26,337 bases of DNA from Bodo saltans (GCA_001460835.1 CYKH01001898.1:1-26337); one strand, 5' to 3'; shown: positions 14,498 to 23,975, counted from the stretch's first letter. Program-made: numbers and translations. The notes: generated by a model not told the origin, from the letters alone.

Positions 14498-16714
14498 ATG
14501 AGCTCTGCATGTGATGTCATTCCAGGAGATTGTGTTGGTGAAATAGTGCTAGGCGCTCCACTGATTGTGGTTGCCGATAGGCTGAATGAGAACAAGGAGC
14601 TGTACGGCATTATCCGGGTTGACGATGGCTCCTCCTCTAGCCCACACCCACAGGCAGTGTCACTTAAGTCTGAGCGTCGAAAAATGTCATTCCTATTTCA
14701 TCGTACCATGCAGACTTTAGAGAAGATTGTGGTTGAGAACCTTAGCACCACAGAGCTGACGTACCGCTCTACTCCACTCAGCGGCCCTGGGCGGGCCACG
14801 ACATTTGCTCATGTGTACGATGTCCTCGGACCCACATTCCAAGGTTCCATGAACACAGAGTCTGGCTTGTACCGCCTTCGCTACCCCGGCATCGAAGTGG
14901 ACTTTCCGATCCCCCCACAGTACCACCAGGAGTTTATGGCTCGAGGTACCCACCCAACAAAACTTCCAGATGGTTCTATTCCAGTTGCAGTGTCCATCAC
15001 AGTCCTGCGCACCCCTGGGTCTGATCCGAATTCCTATCGAGACGTGCCGTACGCCAAAGGAAAGGTTCTTGCAGGAGATGACGTTTTCTTTTCTTGGCCT
15101 TCGAAGGAGTTGCTATTTGTTCGTTCGCAGACAAAGATTGGATTCGGCGCGTCTCCCCAGGACGTCATGAGGCAACTAGGGTGCTCTCCACGCTCAGTGT
15201 ACAACCTCCTTGACAATCGAATGCACATTCACTCGACAGGCACGTTGACATCGGCTGCCACTGCCAAGGGAGGAAGCATCGAGGCGAGATTGCCTATGTA
15301 CTGTTTCAACTATCCTCTCCTGGGTGTGGACTTCATTTTCAATGGAGACCACAGACTGGAGAAGGTCATGCTGCACAACCCACTCCCTTGGCACGACACG
15401 TTCTTGAAATACCAACGGTGTAATTACACCATCAAAGGACCTTGGGAGTTGGTGCCGCAGTCCGCCGAAACGTTACCGCCTCAGCCTGAGCACCTACTGA
15501 CGAATGCATATCGGTGGTCAGACGAGGACGACGCTTACGCCGAGTCACGAGGGGTGCGGCCACTGATAAGCTCCACACACTGTAGCAACGGGTTGGTCCT
15601 CAAGATCTACGCGTTTGCAGGCATAGTGCTGTACGTCATGCCGGCACAACAAAAGGTCGTTAAAGTGCTTCTGTTTGAAAAAGCAGCTCCGATGGGCAGC
15701 AGCAGGGGTTCTGCAACTCGCTTTTCGCCCATACCACCGCAGGTAGAGGCAGATCCGCAGAGTGCTTCGACTACAACTGCAGTGTTTGTAGAGGAAGAGT
15801 TCAGAGATGAAACGTTACCGGTGACCAGAACTAGCAACGCCCGGTTACAACACGTAGATCCAATGAGCGAGTGCAGGCAGCAGGGTGCAAGCCTTCCTCC
15901 CCCCGCTCTTGCGGCGGACCTCCGATCCGACGAGGAATTGGAGTCCATGCAGGTGGGTGAGGGGCAAACGGGCTCAACCCTTTCCGGCGGAGGGGCGTCA
16001 CCGTCACTGAGAGCTCGAGAGCAGACTGTCGCGTACTCGCCCTCAACTCATGATGTGGTGGAGGAGGATGACGACGGTGATGAGAGGCACCATGATGATG
16101 ACGATGGTGATGTCGGTGACACGTGGGACGAAATGAGGAAGGCTCGTGACGCTGCAGATAACGCCGAAGAAGAGCCAGTAGACGATGGCTACTCCGAGGC
16201 TGAGGTTGAGGATGCTGCAACGGCTGTTGACGATGACAACGATGACAGTGGTGGGTTCTCTGTCCCTCCGCCGATGCCAGCCCTTGTCTCGCACGAGGAT
16301 GGCGATGACGACGACGACGGAGGACAACACGATCGATACACAGACGACTTTGAAGAAAGTAGCCGTCACCACTCAGCTCGATCGTCATGGGCCCAAAGTG
16401 CCCATCGCTCTCCGATGCTCCCACCTCAAACTGCGGCGTCAGAGGAACTCAGTGATGACCGCTGGGGTCCCACAGGTGAAGAAGATAGCCTCCCCGAGCC
16501 AGTGGCACCACCGGTGGACGAGGCTGACAGTCGGGACGAAGACGAAGAGCCTTCAGGGACTCCAGTGTCGACAAGGACGCCAGGGTCGCCATCGCCAGCG
16601 TCAGCACAGGGTCGTGGGCTCACACCCTCACCCGCAAATAGGAGCGGAACGAGCGCGACAAGCGCGACGTCAATATCCAATAAATCCAAGAAAAACAAGA
16701 AGAAGAAGCGATAA
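14498..16714 (+). CDS. PHAF1: PHAF1/UPF0183-family protein with long acidic tail
   Basis: PHAF1 (C16orf70, UPF0183) binds phosphoinositides with BCAS3 at forming autophagosomes in animals. In this 738-residue protein residues ~1-395 match the family. They include an IPGDCVGEIVLGAPLIVVAD start, FAHVYDVLGPTFQG followed by GLYRLRYPGIEVDFPIP, and YCFNYPLLGVDFIFNGDHRLEKVMLH leading to a conserved KYQRCNYTI. The remaining ~340 residues are low complexity and strongly acidic (runs of Asp/Glu at ~516-611), then Ser/Pro-rich, with a basic end NKSKKNKKKKR. Animal PHAF1 is about 420 residues, so the tail is extra. ATG 14498 is the first ATG after the T-rich spacer, and it gives the family-like N-terminus directly. 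The function in this organism is inferred only from family. Confidence 0.85.
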   Translation: MSSACDVIPGDCVGEIVLGAPLIVVADRLNENKELYGIIRVDDGSSSSPHPQAVSLKSERRKMSFLFHRTMQTLEKIVVENLSTTELTYRSTPLSGPGRATTFAHVYDVLGPTFQGSMNTESGLYRLRYPGIEVDFPIPPQYHQEFMARGTHPTKLPDGSIPVAVSITVLRTPGSDPNSYRDVPYAKGKVLAGDDVFFSWPSKELLFVRSQTKIGFGASPQDVMRQLGCSPRSVYNLLDNRMHIHSTGTLTSAATAKGGSIEARLPMYCFNYPLLGVDFIFNGDHRLEKVMLHNPLPWHDTFLKYQRCNYTIKGPWELVPQSAETLPPQPEHLLTNAYRWSDEDDAYAESRGVRPLISSTHCSNGLVLKIYAFAGIVLYVMPAQQKVVKVLLFEKAAPMGSSRGSATRFSPIPPQVEADPQSASTTTAVFVEEEFRDETLPVTRTSNARLQHVDPMSECRQQGASLPPPALAADLRSDEELESMQVGEGQTGSTLSGGGASPSLRAREQTVAYSPSTHDVVEEDDDGDERHHDDDDGDVGDTWDEMRKARDAADNAEEEPVDDGYSEAEVEDAATAVDDDNDDSGGFSVPPPMPALVSHEDGDDDDDGGQHDRYTDDFEESSRHHSARSSWAQSAHRSPMLPPQTAASEELSDDRWGPTGEEDSLPEPVAPPVDEADSRDEDEEPSGTPVSTRTPGSPSPASAQGRGLTPSPANRSGTSATSATSISNKSKKNKKKKR

Positions 16715-17165
16715 GCGTCGCCAGAGTCGTTCAGAAATGCTGCAGTGTGCCTCGTATCCATGCATCAAGCCGACAAATCAGAATCAGAACCAGAAAGAGA
16801 ACGACAATCATTTTTGACGAGCCCAGCTAGACAACCTGTATTTCTTTTTCTGTCCAACTGCCGCCAGTGGGCGTTTGGGCTTTCTACCTCCACAAAAACA
16901 AAATACCTCAGAAACATTGGTGGTTTCAACGTAGAGGGCTGTTGGCCGTTTCTCCAGTTGGGTCGATTGGACCTTTCCAATTGCGATTTTTTCCCCCTAT
17001 TGCTCGTTTTTTTTTTTTTTGCATCTTTTTTTTGCCATGTGCGTGCGTCATTGCCTCATTCTCTGGCGTGCATCGAGGGAGAGTCTGATTGACGAGCTAT
17101 TTAAACGATTCATTTCCTTGTTTTCGCAGTGTTGGCGGCAGTATTTTTTTTTTTACACAGAACGT
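16715..17165 (+). other. intergenic spacer with several long T tracts
   Basis: This ~450-base gap holds the 3' UTR of the PHAF1 gene and the processing signals of the next gene. It contains a long T run near 17010-17023 and another near 17143-17154. Several short frames cross it, but none resembles a protein. I see no RNA gene. Confidence 0.6.
17143..17160 (+). promoter_or_regulatory. putative trans-splice acceptor for the GAF protein
   Basis: A T run ends in TTTACACAG (AG at 17159-17160), five bases before ATG 17166. In-frame codons upstream to 17019 run through T tracts and would not be in the mRNA. Two earlier AGs (17128-17129 and 17140-17141) are alternatives. Confidence 0.55.
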
Positions 17166-18716
17166 ATGTCTGGTCAGCAAGCACTTCCTGCGATCGCACT
17201 CCTCGATGATGATCTTCTCGAGCTAAACATGCTCGCTGATATGGTCCTGAAACTTTCATCTTCTGAGCGAGGCGTTCAACAAAATCAAGGTGAGCGAATT
17301 GCGGAGAGGTTACGTGCTTGCCGAGGCCGACTTGCTAACTGGAAACACCTTGGAGTCCATCGATCATCGGCTGTCAGTGGAAAGGAAGCTTCCTTCCGCG
17401 GGGATGATAACGTACAAGCATCGACGACCGAAAACCACACCCCTGTTCGAGGACAGCAAGCTCCACCACAGCACCTCATTCCTGGAGCGCTCAACACAAC
17501 CACAACCCTTCGTGTTCCCCAACCCCCCTCAGCGGCAACTGATGGAGGCACCCCGAGACGCCAGGCACCGATGGCTGCAGCGCTTTCATCAAGTAGAGGC
17601 GCTTCACACGCCCCGCAGCCTGCCGCTTCCATGCATACCCAGTCGATCACTGGCGGTTTTAAAGTACTGAAGCCTTCAAGCATTCGAGTTGCACAAGTCT
17701 CACGCGAGCAAGCCCCCACTAGCAGTGCCGCAATATCAAAAGATGTTGGTAAATACGTTTCCGCGGCCATTTACAACGTTCTTGAGAGCGTGGCGAATTT
17801 AACGGGAGCATCTTCTGCACATGTATTTCTTCGAGAGGGTAGTGAAATGGTGTCGATTGCTAACGTTGGGCAGAAGTTGAGTTTTCCTCCAAAGTTAGTA
17901 CGCCAGAGTTGCCAAGGAAGCCTAGCAGCTGGCGTTATGTCCAGCGGCATTGCTGTGAATCAGCGAGTGCTAGAAGCGTCGAATCGATCTCTTTCTACGA
18001 GTACACTGGCGTTTCCTGTTCGCAGCCGCTTTGGAGGCGGTGTGAACAATCCGATTCTCGGCGTTGTGCAAGTGAACAACAAACACGGTGGCCCCGGTTG
18101 CTTCAGCGAAGTGGACGAAAACGTAGTCAATATCGCGGGCACCTTTATTGGAGAGTTGATGTCCAAGTTTCCAATTGATTGGAGTGACGCATTCTACGAC
18201 CCCATCACGCAGCACAAAATGGCACCCTTTGCTCCTCGTGGATATGGGAACATGCGACTGCACGACAAAGAGGCTACCATCTTTATCACTTCGGAGAAAC
18301 ATAGCTCAGGTGATGCAAGCTCACACACAGGCCGTCCGCTCGCAGAAGTTCTTGATACGTTCGTCCCACCGCAGTTGATTTCACGCGTGACGTTGCCCCT
18401 CGTACAAACGACGGGAGGCCCTGTGGGTCTCGGAGCTGCCCCTTCCCTTCGAGAGGTCGACACGTACATGGAAAACTTGCACGACTGTTGGCGCCGAAGT
18501 GTTGAACTCAATGTCTCTCACTCCCAATCTGATAGGACGAAAGGGAAGGAGCTTAAACAGTTGCGTGAGGACCTCAATCACCACCGCACAAGATGCGCTA
18601 AGGTCGAGGAGGAGCTACGGCTGCACACACTCGATAGCGACGACTACAATAAGGAGTACGCCACGCTGAAGCAAGAGCTTGACAACTACTTGCGGACGAA
18701 AGGGCGGCTAGATTGA
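17166..18716 (+). CDS. GAF-like domain protein with C-terminal coiled coil
   Basis: The product has 516 residues. The N-terminal ~190 begin with an acidic/hydrophobic segment (LPAIALLDDDLLELNMLADMV, shortened here to the key part DDDLLELNML) and continue as a Pro/Ser/Gln-rich disordered linker. Residues ~192-340 look like a GAF domain: YVSAAIYNVLESVANLTGAS, then VFLREGSEMVSIANVG, a TLAFPVRSR strand, ILGVVQVNNKHG and FSEVDENVVNIAGTFIGEL. That order (helix, ...GA..A.VFL...., FPV, LGVVQVNN, F...D...) is the usual GAF pattern. No ligand can be named; cyclic nucleotide binding is only one option. The last ~65 residues (KELKQLREDLNHH to LKQELDNYLRTKG) form a coiled coil. There is no membrane segment. 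GAF-coiled-coil proteins of this type are often flagellar, but that is a guess. Confidence 0.8.
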   Translation: MSGQQALPAIALLDDDLLELNMLADMVLKLSSSERGVQQNQGERIAERLRACRGRLANWKHLGVHRSSAVSGKEASFRGDDNVQASTTENHTPVRGQQAPPQHLIPGALNTTTTLRVPQPPSAATDGGTPRRQAPMAAALSSSRGASHAPQPAASMHTQSITGGFKVLKPSSIRVAQVSREQAPTSSAAISKDVGKYVSAAIYNVLESVANLTGASSAHVFLREGSEMVSIANVGQKLSFPPKLVRQSCQGSLAAGVMSSGIAVNQRVLEASNRSLSTSTLAFPVRSRFGGGVNNPILGVVQVNNKHGGPGCFSEVDENVVNIAGTFIGELMSKFPIDWSDAFYDPITQHKMAPFAPRGYGNMRLHDKEATIFITSEKHSSGDASSHTGRPLAEVLDTFVPPQLISRVTLPLVQTTGGPVGLGAAPSLREVDTYMENLHDCWRRSVELNVSHSQSDRTKGKELKQLREDLNHHRTRCAKVEEELRLHTLDSDDYNKEYATLKQELDNYLRTKGRLD

Positions 18717-18929
18717 TATGCCAATACTTATGTACACAAAGTGTTTCAATAATACTTGCATCACTCGTAGATCCTTTTTTCTCCCTGCTGTGAGCTTATG
18801 ATTCAAGCTTCCTTTGTTGGGCTTTTTGTGTCGCAGCTAGTCTCGACCGTGTTGGAGAAGGAATCGTGCTGTGTATCGTTGATATAAAAGAAAGAAAGCA
18901 AAACAAACAAAAACAAAACCAATTGAATA

Positions 18930-21134
18930 ATGCACATTGCTTCTGACGATGACAAGAAGAGTGCTGTAAGCACCTCTCCTTCACTATGCAATAACTCAGT
19001 CACTCCGTGCGCTTCGTACGATGTGCTCCTTCAGCATATGATCCCGCTCACACCGCACATGACGCCGACAAAATGGTCCTCATTGCTGCGAAAGTACGAC
19101 ACAGAACAAAAAGGAGGCCTCAACGAAGCTCAATGGTGTCTGTTGATCAAAGAGCAAGGAATATTGATTGGCAATACGGTAGGCACTGTGGTGGACTTTG
19201 GGAGAATTGCCGAGGTTCCATCAGGAATGGGCGCGCCCATTAACTTGCGTCGCCGGAAGAGCATCGCAGAGATTGTAATTGAATTCCTTGAGGGATTTAT
19301 TGCTGGCGGCTTGGCTGGTGCAGTAAGCAAGTCTATCATCGCTCCAGCAGATCGTGTGAAAATCATATTCCAAGTAGATCCTTCTCGCGCATTTTCGTTG
19401 AGAAATGCGATCGGACTGTCTCAATCGATGGTGAAAGAGGGAGGCGTCCTTTCACTGTGGAAAGGAAATGGAGCAACCATGATGCGCGTTGTGCCCTATG
19501 CATCTATTACATTTATGTCGTTCGAACACTACCACACAGCACTTAAAGTTGTATTCGTAGTTGACGATGAAGAGGGCGGCTCGAAGACTCGAGCAGTCTC
19601 CGCGAGGTTTGTGAGTGGTGCGTTGGCGGGCGCAACGGCAACCGCTTTCACCTACCCACTAGATCTTATGCGAGCAAGATTCGCTGCAGGGACGGCTGGG
19701 ACCTCGCCCTCGTACATGATTGCCTTCAGAGACGTCATTCGCACCCAAGGAGTAACGTCCCTCTACAGTGGTCTCGTGCCAACACTTCTCGGTATCATGC
19801 CTTATGCTGGCTCTAGTTTTGCATGTTTCGAAACCATCAAGTTCTATCTTGTCAGATGGCAGCAGCTGGAGGACGATAAAGCAATTCCCCCGTGGCAGCG
19901 AATTGTCGCGGGTGGCTTCTCTGGATTGGTCGCCCAGTCCTTCACATACCCCCTTGACATCGTGAGAAGGCGTTTGCAAGTGCAACCACATCGATACCGT
20001 GGCATTGCTCACGCCCTCACAGAAATATACCGCAACGAGGGAATCGTCAATGGACTCTACAAAGGACTAACGATGAACTGGATCAAAGGCCCCATAGCTG
20101 TGGCGACAAGCTTCACGATCAACGATATTGTGAAGACACGAATTCGCCAGTACCACAAGAAAGCAGATGAGGCTGCGCGAGACAAAAACGGCCGGCCTAC
20201 CACGTGGTTCGCAGAATCGGCACTTTGTGGCGCGGCTGCAGGTGCCGTCGCCAAATTCTGGACCGCCCCCTTCGACCGCATGAAGATCGTGTACCAAGTG
20301 GGGCAGCAGGCAGCGGATGACATGACCTTCGGGAGACACGCAAGAAGCATCATGTCTGAGTTCAACAGTGATGCGCACATGTGGCAAGGAAGTGGTGCGA
20401 TGATCATGCGCGTCGTGCCGTACGCAGCCATCACGTACGCTTGCTTTGACAACCTACAGCCGTGGTCTCAGCGGGTGACATACTCGCACAGCCCATGCTT
20501 CGCAAGCAACTTTGTTGCTGGCGCCACCGCGGCAACAATCGCCACCGGGCTGCTGTATCCTCTGGATATGATGCACACACGAACTGCAGCTTCACCAGTG
20601 AAGTTGTACGATAGCTACTACTTAGGCATGCGCGAGGTGTTCCGGAGCCGTGGTGTCTTCGCACTTTGGGAGGGTGCGGGCGCTTCAATTGTTGGTATAG
20701 GACCGATGGCTGGACTAGGCTTTGCTCTCTACGAAGACTTCAAACAGCGATTTGACTGTGATGGGCCGGTAAAGAGGCTAGTGGCGGGTGCTGCTGCCGG
20801 TGCGATTGCACAAGCGGTAACGTACCCGTTCAATGTCGTTCGTCGTAGGGCACAGGTGGACACCATCATTCAGGAGGGGTTCGTGCGGAGCATGAAGAAT
20901 ATCTACAACTCCCAAGGGTTTTACAGCGGCCTCTACCAACGTATGCCGTTTGGATGGACAATGGGCGCAATGACGGTTGGCATCAGTTTCTCCATCAACG
21001 ATTTCTGCAAAGACAGCATCGTTCGCGCGAAGAAAGAAATCCGTGAGACCGCTTCAATACCGTCATTTAGCCAGTTTCGCGGCGGCTCCAGTGCCGAAGC
21101 CGGCGTCAGCGGCGGCAGCGGCTTCGGAGGCTGA
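18930..21134 (+). CDS. double-length mitochondrial carrier (two SLC25 units fused)
   Basis: Mitochondrial carriers normally have ~300 residues in three repeats. This 734-residue protein has six, with signatures PADRVK (~138), PLDLMR (~241), PLDIVR (~339), PFDRMK (~445), PLDMMH (~542) and PFNVVR (~631), i.e. two complete carriers in one chain and about 12 membrane helices. The first unit is close to the CoA/PAP carrier group (SLC25A42/A16 type): LWKGNGATMMRVVPYASITF, MPYAGSSFACFETIKFYL and GLYKGLTMNWIKGPIAVATS. The second keeps the fold but loses charges of the matrix salt-bridge set (His for Arg/Lys in repeat 5, Asn for Asp in repeat 6). The N-terminal ~115 residues contain a degenerate EF-hand-like segment (KYDTEQKGGLNEAQW). 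A Gly-rich tail ends the protein. The start is ATG 18930, with an in-frame stop six bases upstream. Confidence 0.92.
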   Translation: MHIASDDDKKSAVSTSPSLCNNSVTPCASYDVLLQHMIPLTPHMTPTKWSSLLRKYDTEQKGGLNEAQWCLLIKEQGILIGNTVGTVVDFGRIAEVPSGMGAPINLRRRKSIAEIVIEFLEGFIAGGLAGAVSKSIIAPADRVKIIFQVDPSRAFSLRNAIGLSQSMVKEGGVLSLWKGNGATMMRVVPYASITFMSFEHYHTALKVVFVVDDEEGGSKTRAVSARFVSGALAGATATAFTYPLDLMRARFAAGTAGTSPSYMIAFRDVIRTQGVTSLYSGLVPTLLGIMPYAGSSFACFETIKFYLVRWQQLEDDKAIPPWQRIVAGGFSGLVAQSFTYPLDIVRRRLQVQPHRYRGIAHALTEIYRNEGIVNGLYKGLTMNWIKGPIAVATSFTINDIVKTRIRQYHKKADEAARDKNGRPTTWFAESALCGAAAGAVAKFWTAPFDRMKIVYQVGQQAADDMTFGRHARSIMSEFNSDAHMWQGSGAMIMRVVPYAAITYACFDNLQPWSQRVTYSHSPCFASNFVAGATAATIATGLLYPLDMMHTRTAASPVKLYDSYYLGMREVFRSRGVFALWEGAGASIVGIGPMAGLGFALYEDFKQRFDCDGPVKRLVAGAAAGAIAQAVTYPFNVVRRRAQVDTIIQEGFVRSMKNIYNSQGFYSGLYQRMPFGWTMGAMTVGISFSINDFCKDSIVRAKKEIRETASIPSFSQFRGGSSAEAGVSGGSGFGG

Positions 21135-21624
21135 TATGTGTTGATCAGCGTCGTATTTAAGGGAAGGGATGAAATCGCAATCTCTCATTTCGTTGCAGTC
21201 GTTACATCACAGAGAAATTGGGGACAATCACTTTGCTGGCAACATAGTTGCCTGTGGGTGTGTGGTCGTGTGCTGAACGGTTCTTGCTTTGCGCATATTG
21301 TGCCATTGAAGACACCACATTAATTTTTGTTCGATTGCCCTGGCGGGTGCGCGAGACACTGTCACTGTTTATGCTATGTTTTCTTGCGAGTAGTCTCATT
21401 GCTCTGCGCTGAATCTTCTTGCTAATGTCTTCTTTCACGGTTGTTGTCTGTCAGAGGTTTGATAGAAATTGTAAAGGGTCTTACAGAAAAGAGAGACAGT
21501 CAACTGCTGTAAGCGGTCTCTTTTTCTTTCTCACTTTTTAGTCAACCCCCTGCGCGGCAGCAGCTATTTTTTGACGAACGAAACATCAGGTATTTAGCAG
21601 CAGTTCCCGACCCAATCCTGAAAC
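21135..21624 (+). other. intergenic spacer before the CDKL-type kinase
   Basis: A 490-base gap with no gene. Near its right end (21480-21540) is a purine-rich run followed by GGTCTCTTTTTCTTTCTCACTTTTTAG cut here to its key part, CTTTTTCTTTCTCAC: a strong pyrimidine tract with AG at 21540-21541, the likely processing signal for the next gene. The remainder is presumably the 3' UTR of the carrier gene. Confidence 0.55.
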
Positions 21625-23262
21625 ATGGAAAACTACGAGAGCCTTGGCGTGATTGGAGAGGGTACGTACGGAGTTGTGATGAAGGCTCGCCATCGTGAAA
21701 CCGGTCAAGTGGTAGCCATCAAGAAATTCAAAGAAAGTGACGAGGATGAACAGGTACGAAAGACGTCGCTGCGCGAAGTTCGCGTGCTCAAGCAGCTACG
21801 ACATGATAACGTCATCACGTTACTTGAGGTATTTAGGAGGAAGGGGAAGTTACACTTGGTCTTTGAGTATGTCGAGAAGACCATCTTGGAGGTGCTAGAA
21901 AAGAAAGCGAACGGATTAGACGACATGGATGTGCGCAAGTACATGTATCAACTGTTGAGAGGCGTCGAGTACTGCCACTCACACAACATTATTCACAGAG
22001 ATATCAAGCCGGAAAATATTCTTATCTCCAAGAATGGCGCGCTGAAATTGTGCGACTTTGGGTTTGCTCGCACAATGAGCATTGGCGGGAAGTACACCGA
22101 TTACGTCGCGACTCGCTGGTACCGTGCGCCGGAGTTGCTGGTTGGTGACGTCGAGTACGGCAAAGGCGTTGACATTTGGGCGGTTGGCTGCATTTTCGCG
22201 GAAATTAGCAACGGAATTCCTCTGTTCCCTGGCGAGAGCGATCTTGATCAACTAGCCCATATTATGCGCTGTTTTGGAAAGATTACAAACCGTATGGTTC
22301 AAATCTTCAGGCGCAATCCGTTGTACGCAAACGTTGAGCTACCTCCCTCCACAATCTGCGAGACGCTCGATGACCGCTTTCCTAGTGTACCAAAGAGCTG
22401 GATTGCGTTCCTCAAGGCCTGCTTGAAAAATGACCCCGATCAGCGAGAGTCATGCAGCTCCTTGATGTCGATGCCGTATTTTTCCGATAAGAACTTCCGC
22501 AACGAGTATGAAAATGAGCTCAAGATGATTTTCGAGAAGGAATCAAGGCAAGCCGGTGGCAGTGTTCACAAAAAGAGCAATAGTGGCGACGGCTCCGCTC
22601 CGACATCATACAGCGGTGATCAATACGCTCCTGCATTGCCTGGCGCTCGCCCCAAAAACGATGCCCCATCGTTGCCAAACCAAAGCTCCCCCGTGCCTAG
22701 CCATCCCGGCCTCGGAATGCTGTGGAATCAGTACCTGGCATCAGCAACGACCGAGCTCCCTGACCTGTCTGCTCCCAAAGCACAACCTGTGCAGCAGCCC
22801 TTCTTCCCTTCTACCAAGCCACCCTCTCAAGGAAAGTACAACGCGTTCACGCACAACAACGACATGATGGTGACCAACGCATTCCCCTCCAACAGCACGT
22901 CGACGCGTACATCGTCGCAGCAGCAACAACAACAGCAACAATTCCACATGACGCAGACGAAGAAGCAGCCAACGCTGTTCCCCACACTGCTATCTTCCCA
23001 AGGACAGCACCCCTCCACACCGCAGCAACCGTACTTCAATGGAACGCTGAATGGGACCACCAGCAAGTCTGACGCCATCACGTCACAGCTGCAGTACAAA
23101 AAGAAACCTCAAAAGAAGAATGTGCTGTCAACATTGAGTCTCAACGCGTTTGGGACTGGTGGCGGCTCCAACGATCAGATGATGCTCTTTGGACATGGTA
23201 GTGGGACTGGGAGCGGCTCACAGGATCCTCGACGAGGAAGCAATGGGACAAGCAAGTGGTAG
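21625..23262 (+). CDS. CDKL-type (cyclin-dependent-kinase-like) protein kinase
   Basis: CDKL kinases (LF5 in Chlamydomonas) act in cilium and flagellum length control. Here the kinase domain fills residues ~1-290 of 545: glycine loop GEGTYGVV (11-18), VAIKKF, KTSLREVRVLKQLRH (the CDKL equivalent of PSTAIRE), HRDIKPEN, CDFGFAR and the MAPK-like TDY activation motif in YTDYVATRWYRAPELLVGD. GVDIWAVGCIFAEISNG.PLFPGESDLDQL is also typical of CDKL. The C-terminal half is low complexity (Ser, Pro, Gln, Thr, Asn), with a run of eight Gln at ~435 encoded by mixed CAG/CAA codons. The first ATG (MENYESLG) is in the expected place for this family. The lead-in is >80 bases from the nearest strong tract, longer than for most genes here. 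Confidence 0.92.
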   Translation: MENYESLGVIGEGTYGVVMKARHRETGQVVAIKKFKESDEDEQVRKTSLREVRVLKQLRHDNVITLLEVFRRKGKLHLVFEYVEKTILEVLEKKANGLDDMDVRKYMYQLLRGVEYCHSHNIIHRDIKPENILISKNGALKLCDFGFARTMSIGGKYTDYVATRWYRAPELLVGDVEYGKGVDIWAVGCIFAEISNGIPLFPGESDLDQLAHIMRCFGKITNRMVQIFRRNPLYANVELPPSTICETLDDRFPSVPKSWIAFLKACLKNDPDQRESCSSLMSMPYFSDKNFRNEYENELKMIFEKESRQAGGSVHKKSNSGDGSAPTSYSGDQYAPALPGARPKNDAPSLPNQSSPVPSHPGLGMLWNQYLASATTELPDLSAPKAQPVQQPFFPSTKPPSQGKYNAFTHNNDMMVTNAFPSNSTSTRTSSQQQQQQQQFHMTQTKKQPTLFPTLLSSQGQHPSTPQQPYFNGTLNGTTSKSDAITSQLQYKKKPQKKNVLSTLSLNAFGTGGGSNDQMMLFGHGSGTGSGSQDPRRGSNGTSKW

Positions 23263-23975
23263 TGCCGCGATGTGTCTGTCAAGTAAGAGTTTTATCGAAT
23301 GCCATCACAAAAAACAAAAAAAAAGGGATGAGCGAAGAACTCGGAGACAGGTGAGCACAAACAGAAGAAGAAGAAAAAAAGAAGAGGAAATGGCCAAAAA
23401 AAATTGTACAATTGAGTTGCTGATACCATACACCTCAACACGTTTGGGTTGCTGCGAGCAGTTCGGGAACAAACAAGCCGAGGACCAAAACAAAACAAAA
23501 CCCCAAACCAAAACAAAAAAAAGGATGTACAGAACATTGACAAAAGCTTGAGAACATGTGTGCTGTTCGTTTGGCGTCTTTGTATTCTCCCCCCACCCGC
23601 GTTATATTTTTGTCCTCTCGCCGCATCTGCGGATGTGTGACGAATGTTTGATAGCTGAAGTGGTCAGCGTCATTTTTTTTTAAAGTGCGAAATGAATCAA
23701 GTGAAAAAGAAGAAGAACGGCCCTTTTTTTTGAGGTCGTTTCTCAGTGAGAGACATCATCAACAGTCTTCTCACCCCAACTACTTTCCATCTCTCCCTCT
23801 CACTTCCTTTTTATTTTTGTTAGTTTGTTACACACAAGAGGAGAGGGCAAATTAGTGATTGCTACGTCTGAATACTACTACACGATTTCTAAAGTGCACT
23901 TTGTTCGCTGTTGTACGTGACTACCTTCCTTTGTTCATGTAACAATTTTCATTTGCACATCACACAAGGTGAGGG
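23263..23975 (+). other. intergenic region, A-rich then pyrimidine-rich
   Basis: This ~710-base gap has marked strand asymmetry. From ~23300 to ~23530 it is A- and purine-rich, with GAAGAAG-type runs and AAAACAAAAC repeats. From ~23730 to ~23825 it is T/C-rich (TCTCCCTCTCACTTCC and TTTTTATTTTTG). The first half is probably the CDKL kinase 3' UTR and the second half processing signal for the next gene. Short frames here are low-complexity by-products. No RNA gene is recognised. Confidence 0.6.

Noticed and set aside
15831-16424. His/Arg-rich opposite-strand frame under the PHAF1 acidic tail
   Set aside because: It is the reverse reading of GAT/GAC/GAG-rich low-complexity coding sequence.
21480-21530. 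Possible hairpin resembling a bacterial terminator (AGAGAC...GTCTCTTTTT)
   Set aside because: Only about six pairs form, and the T-rich part is better explained as the pyrimidine tract of the next acceptor in a eukaryotic gene array.
23189-23551. 120-codon + frame after the CDKL kinase
   Set aside because: It starts inside the kinase gene in another frame and becomes Lys/Arg/Gln low complexity from A-rich 3' UTR sequence.
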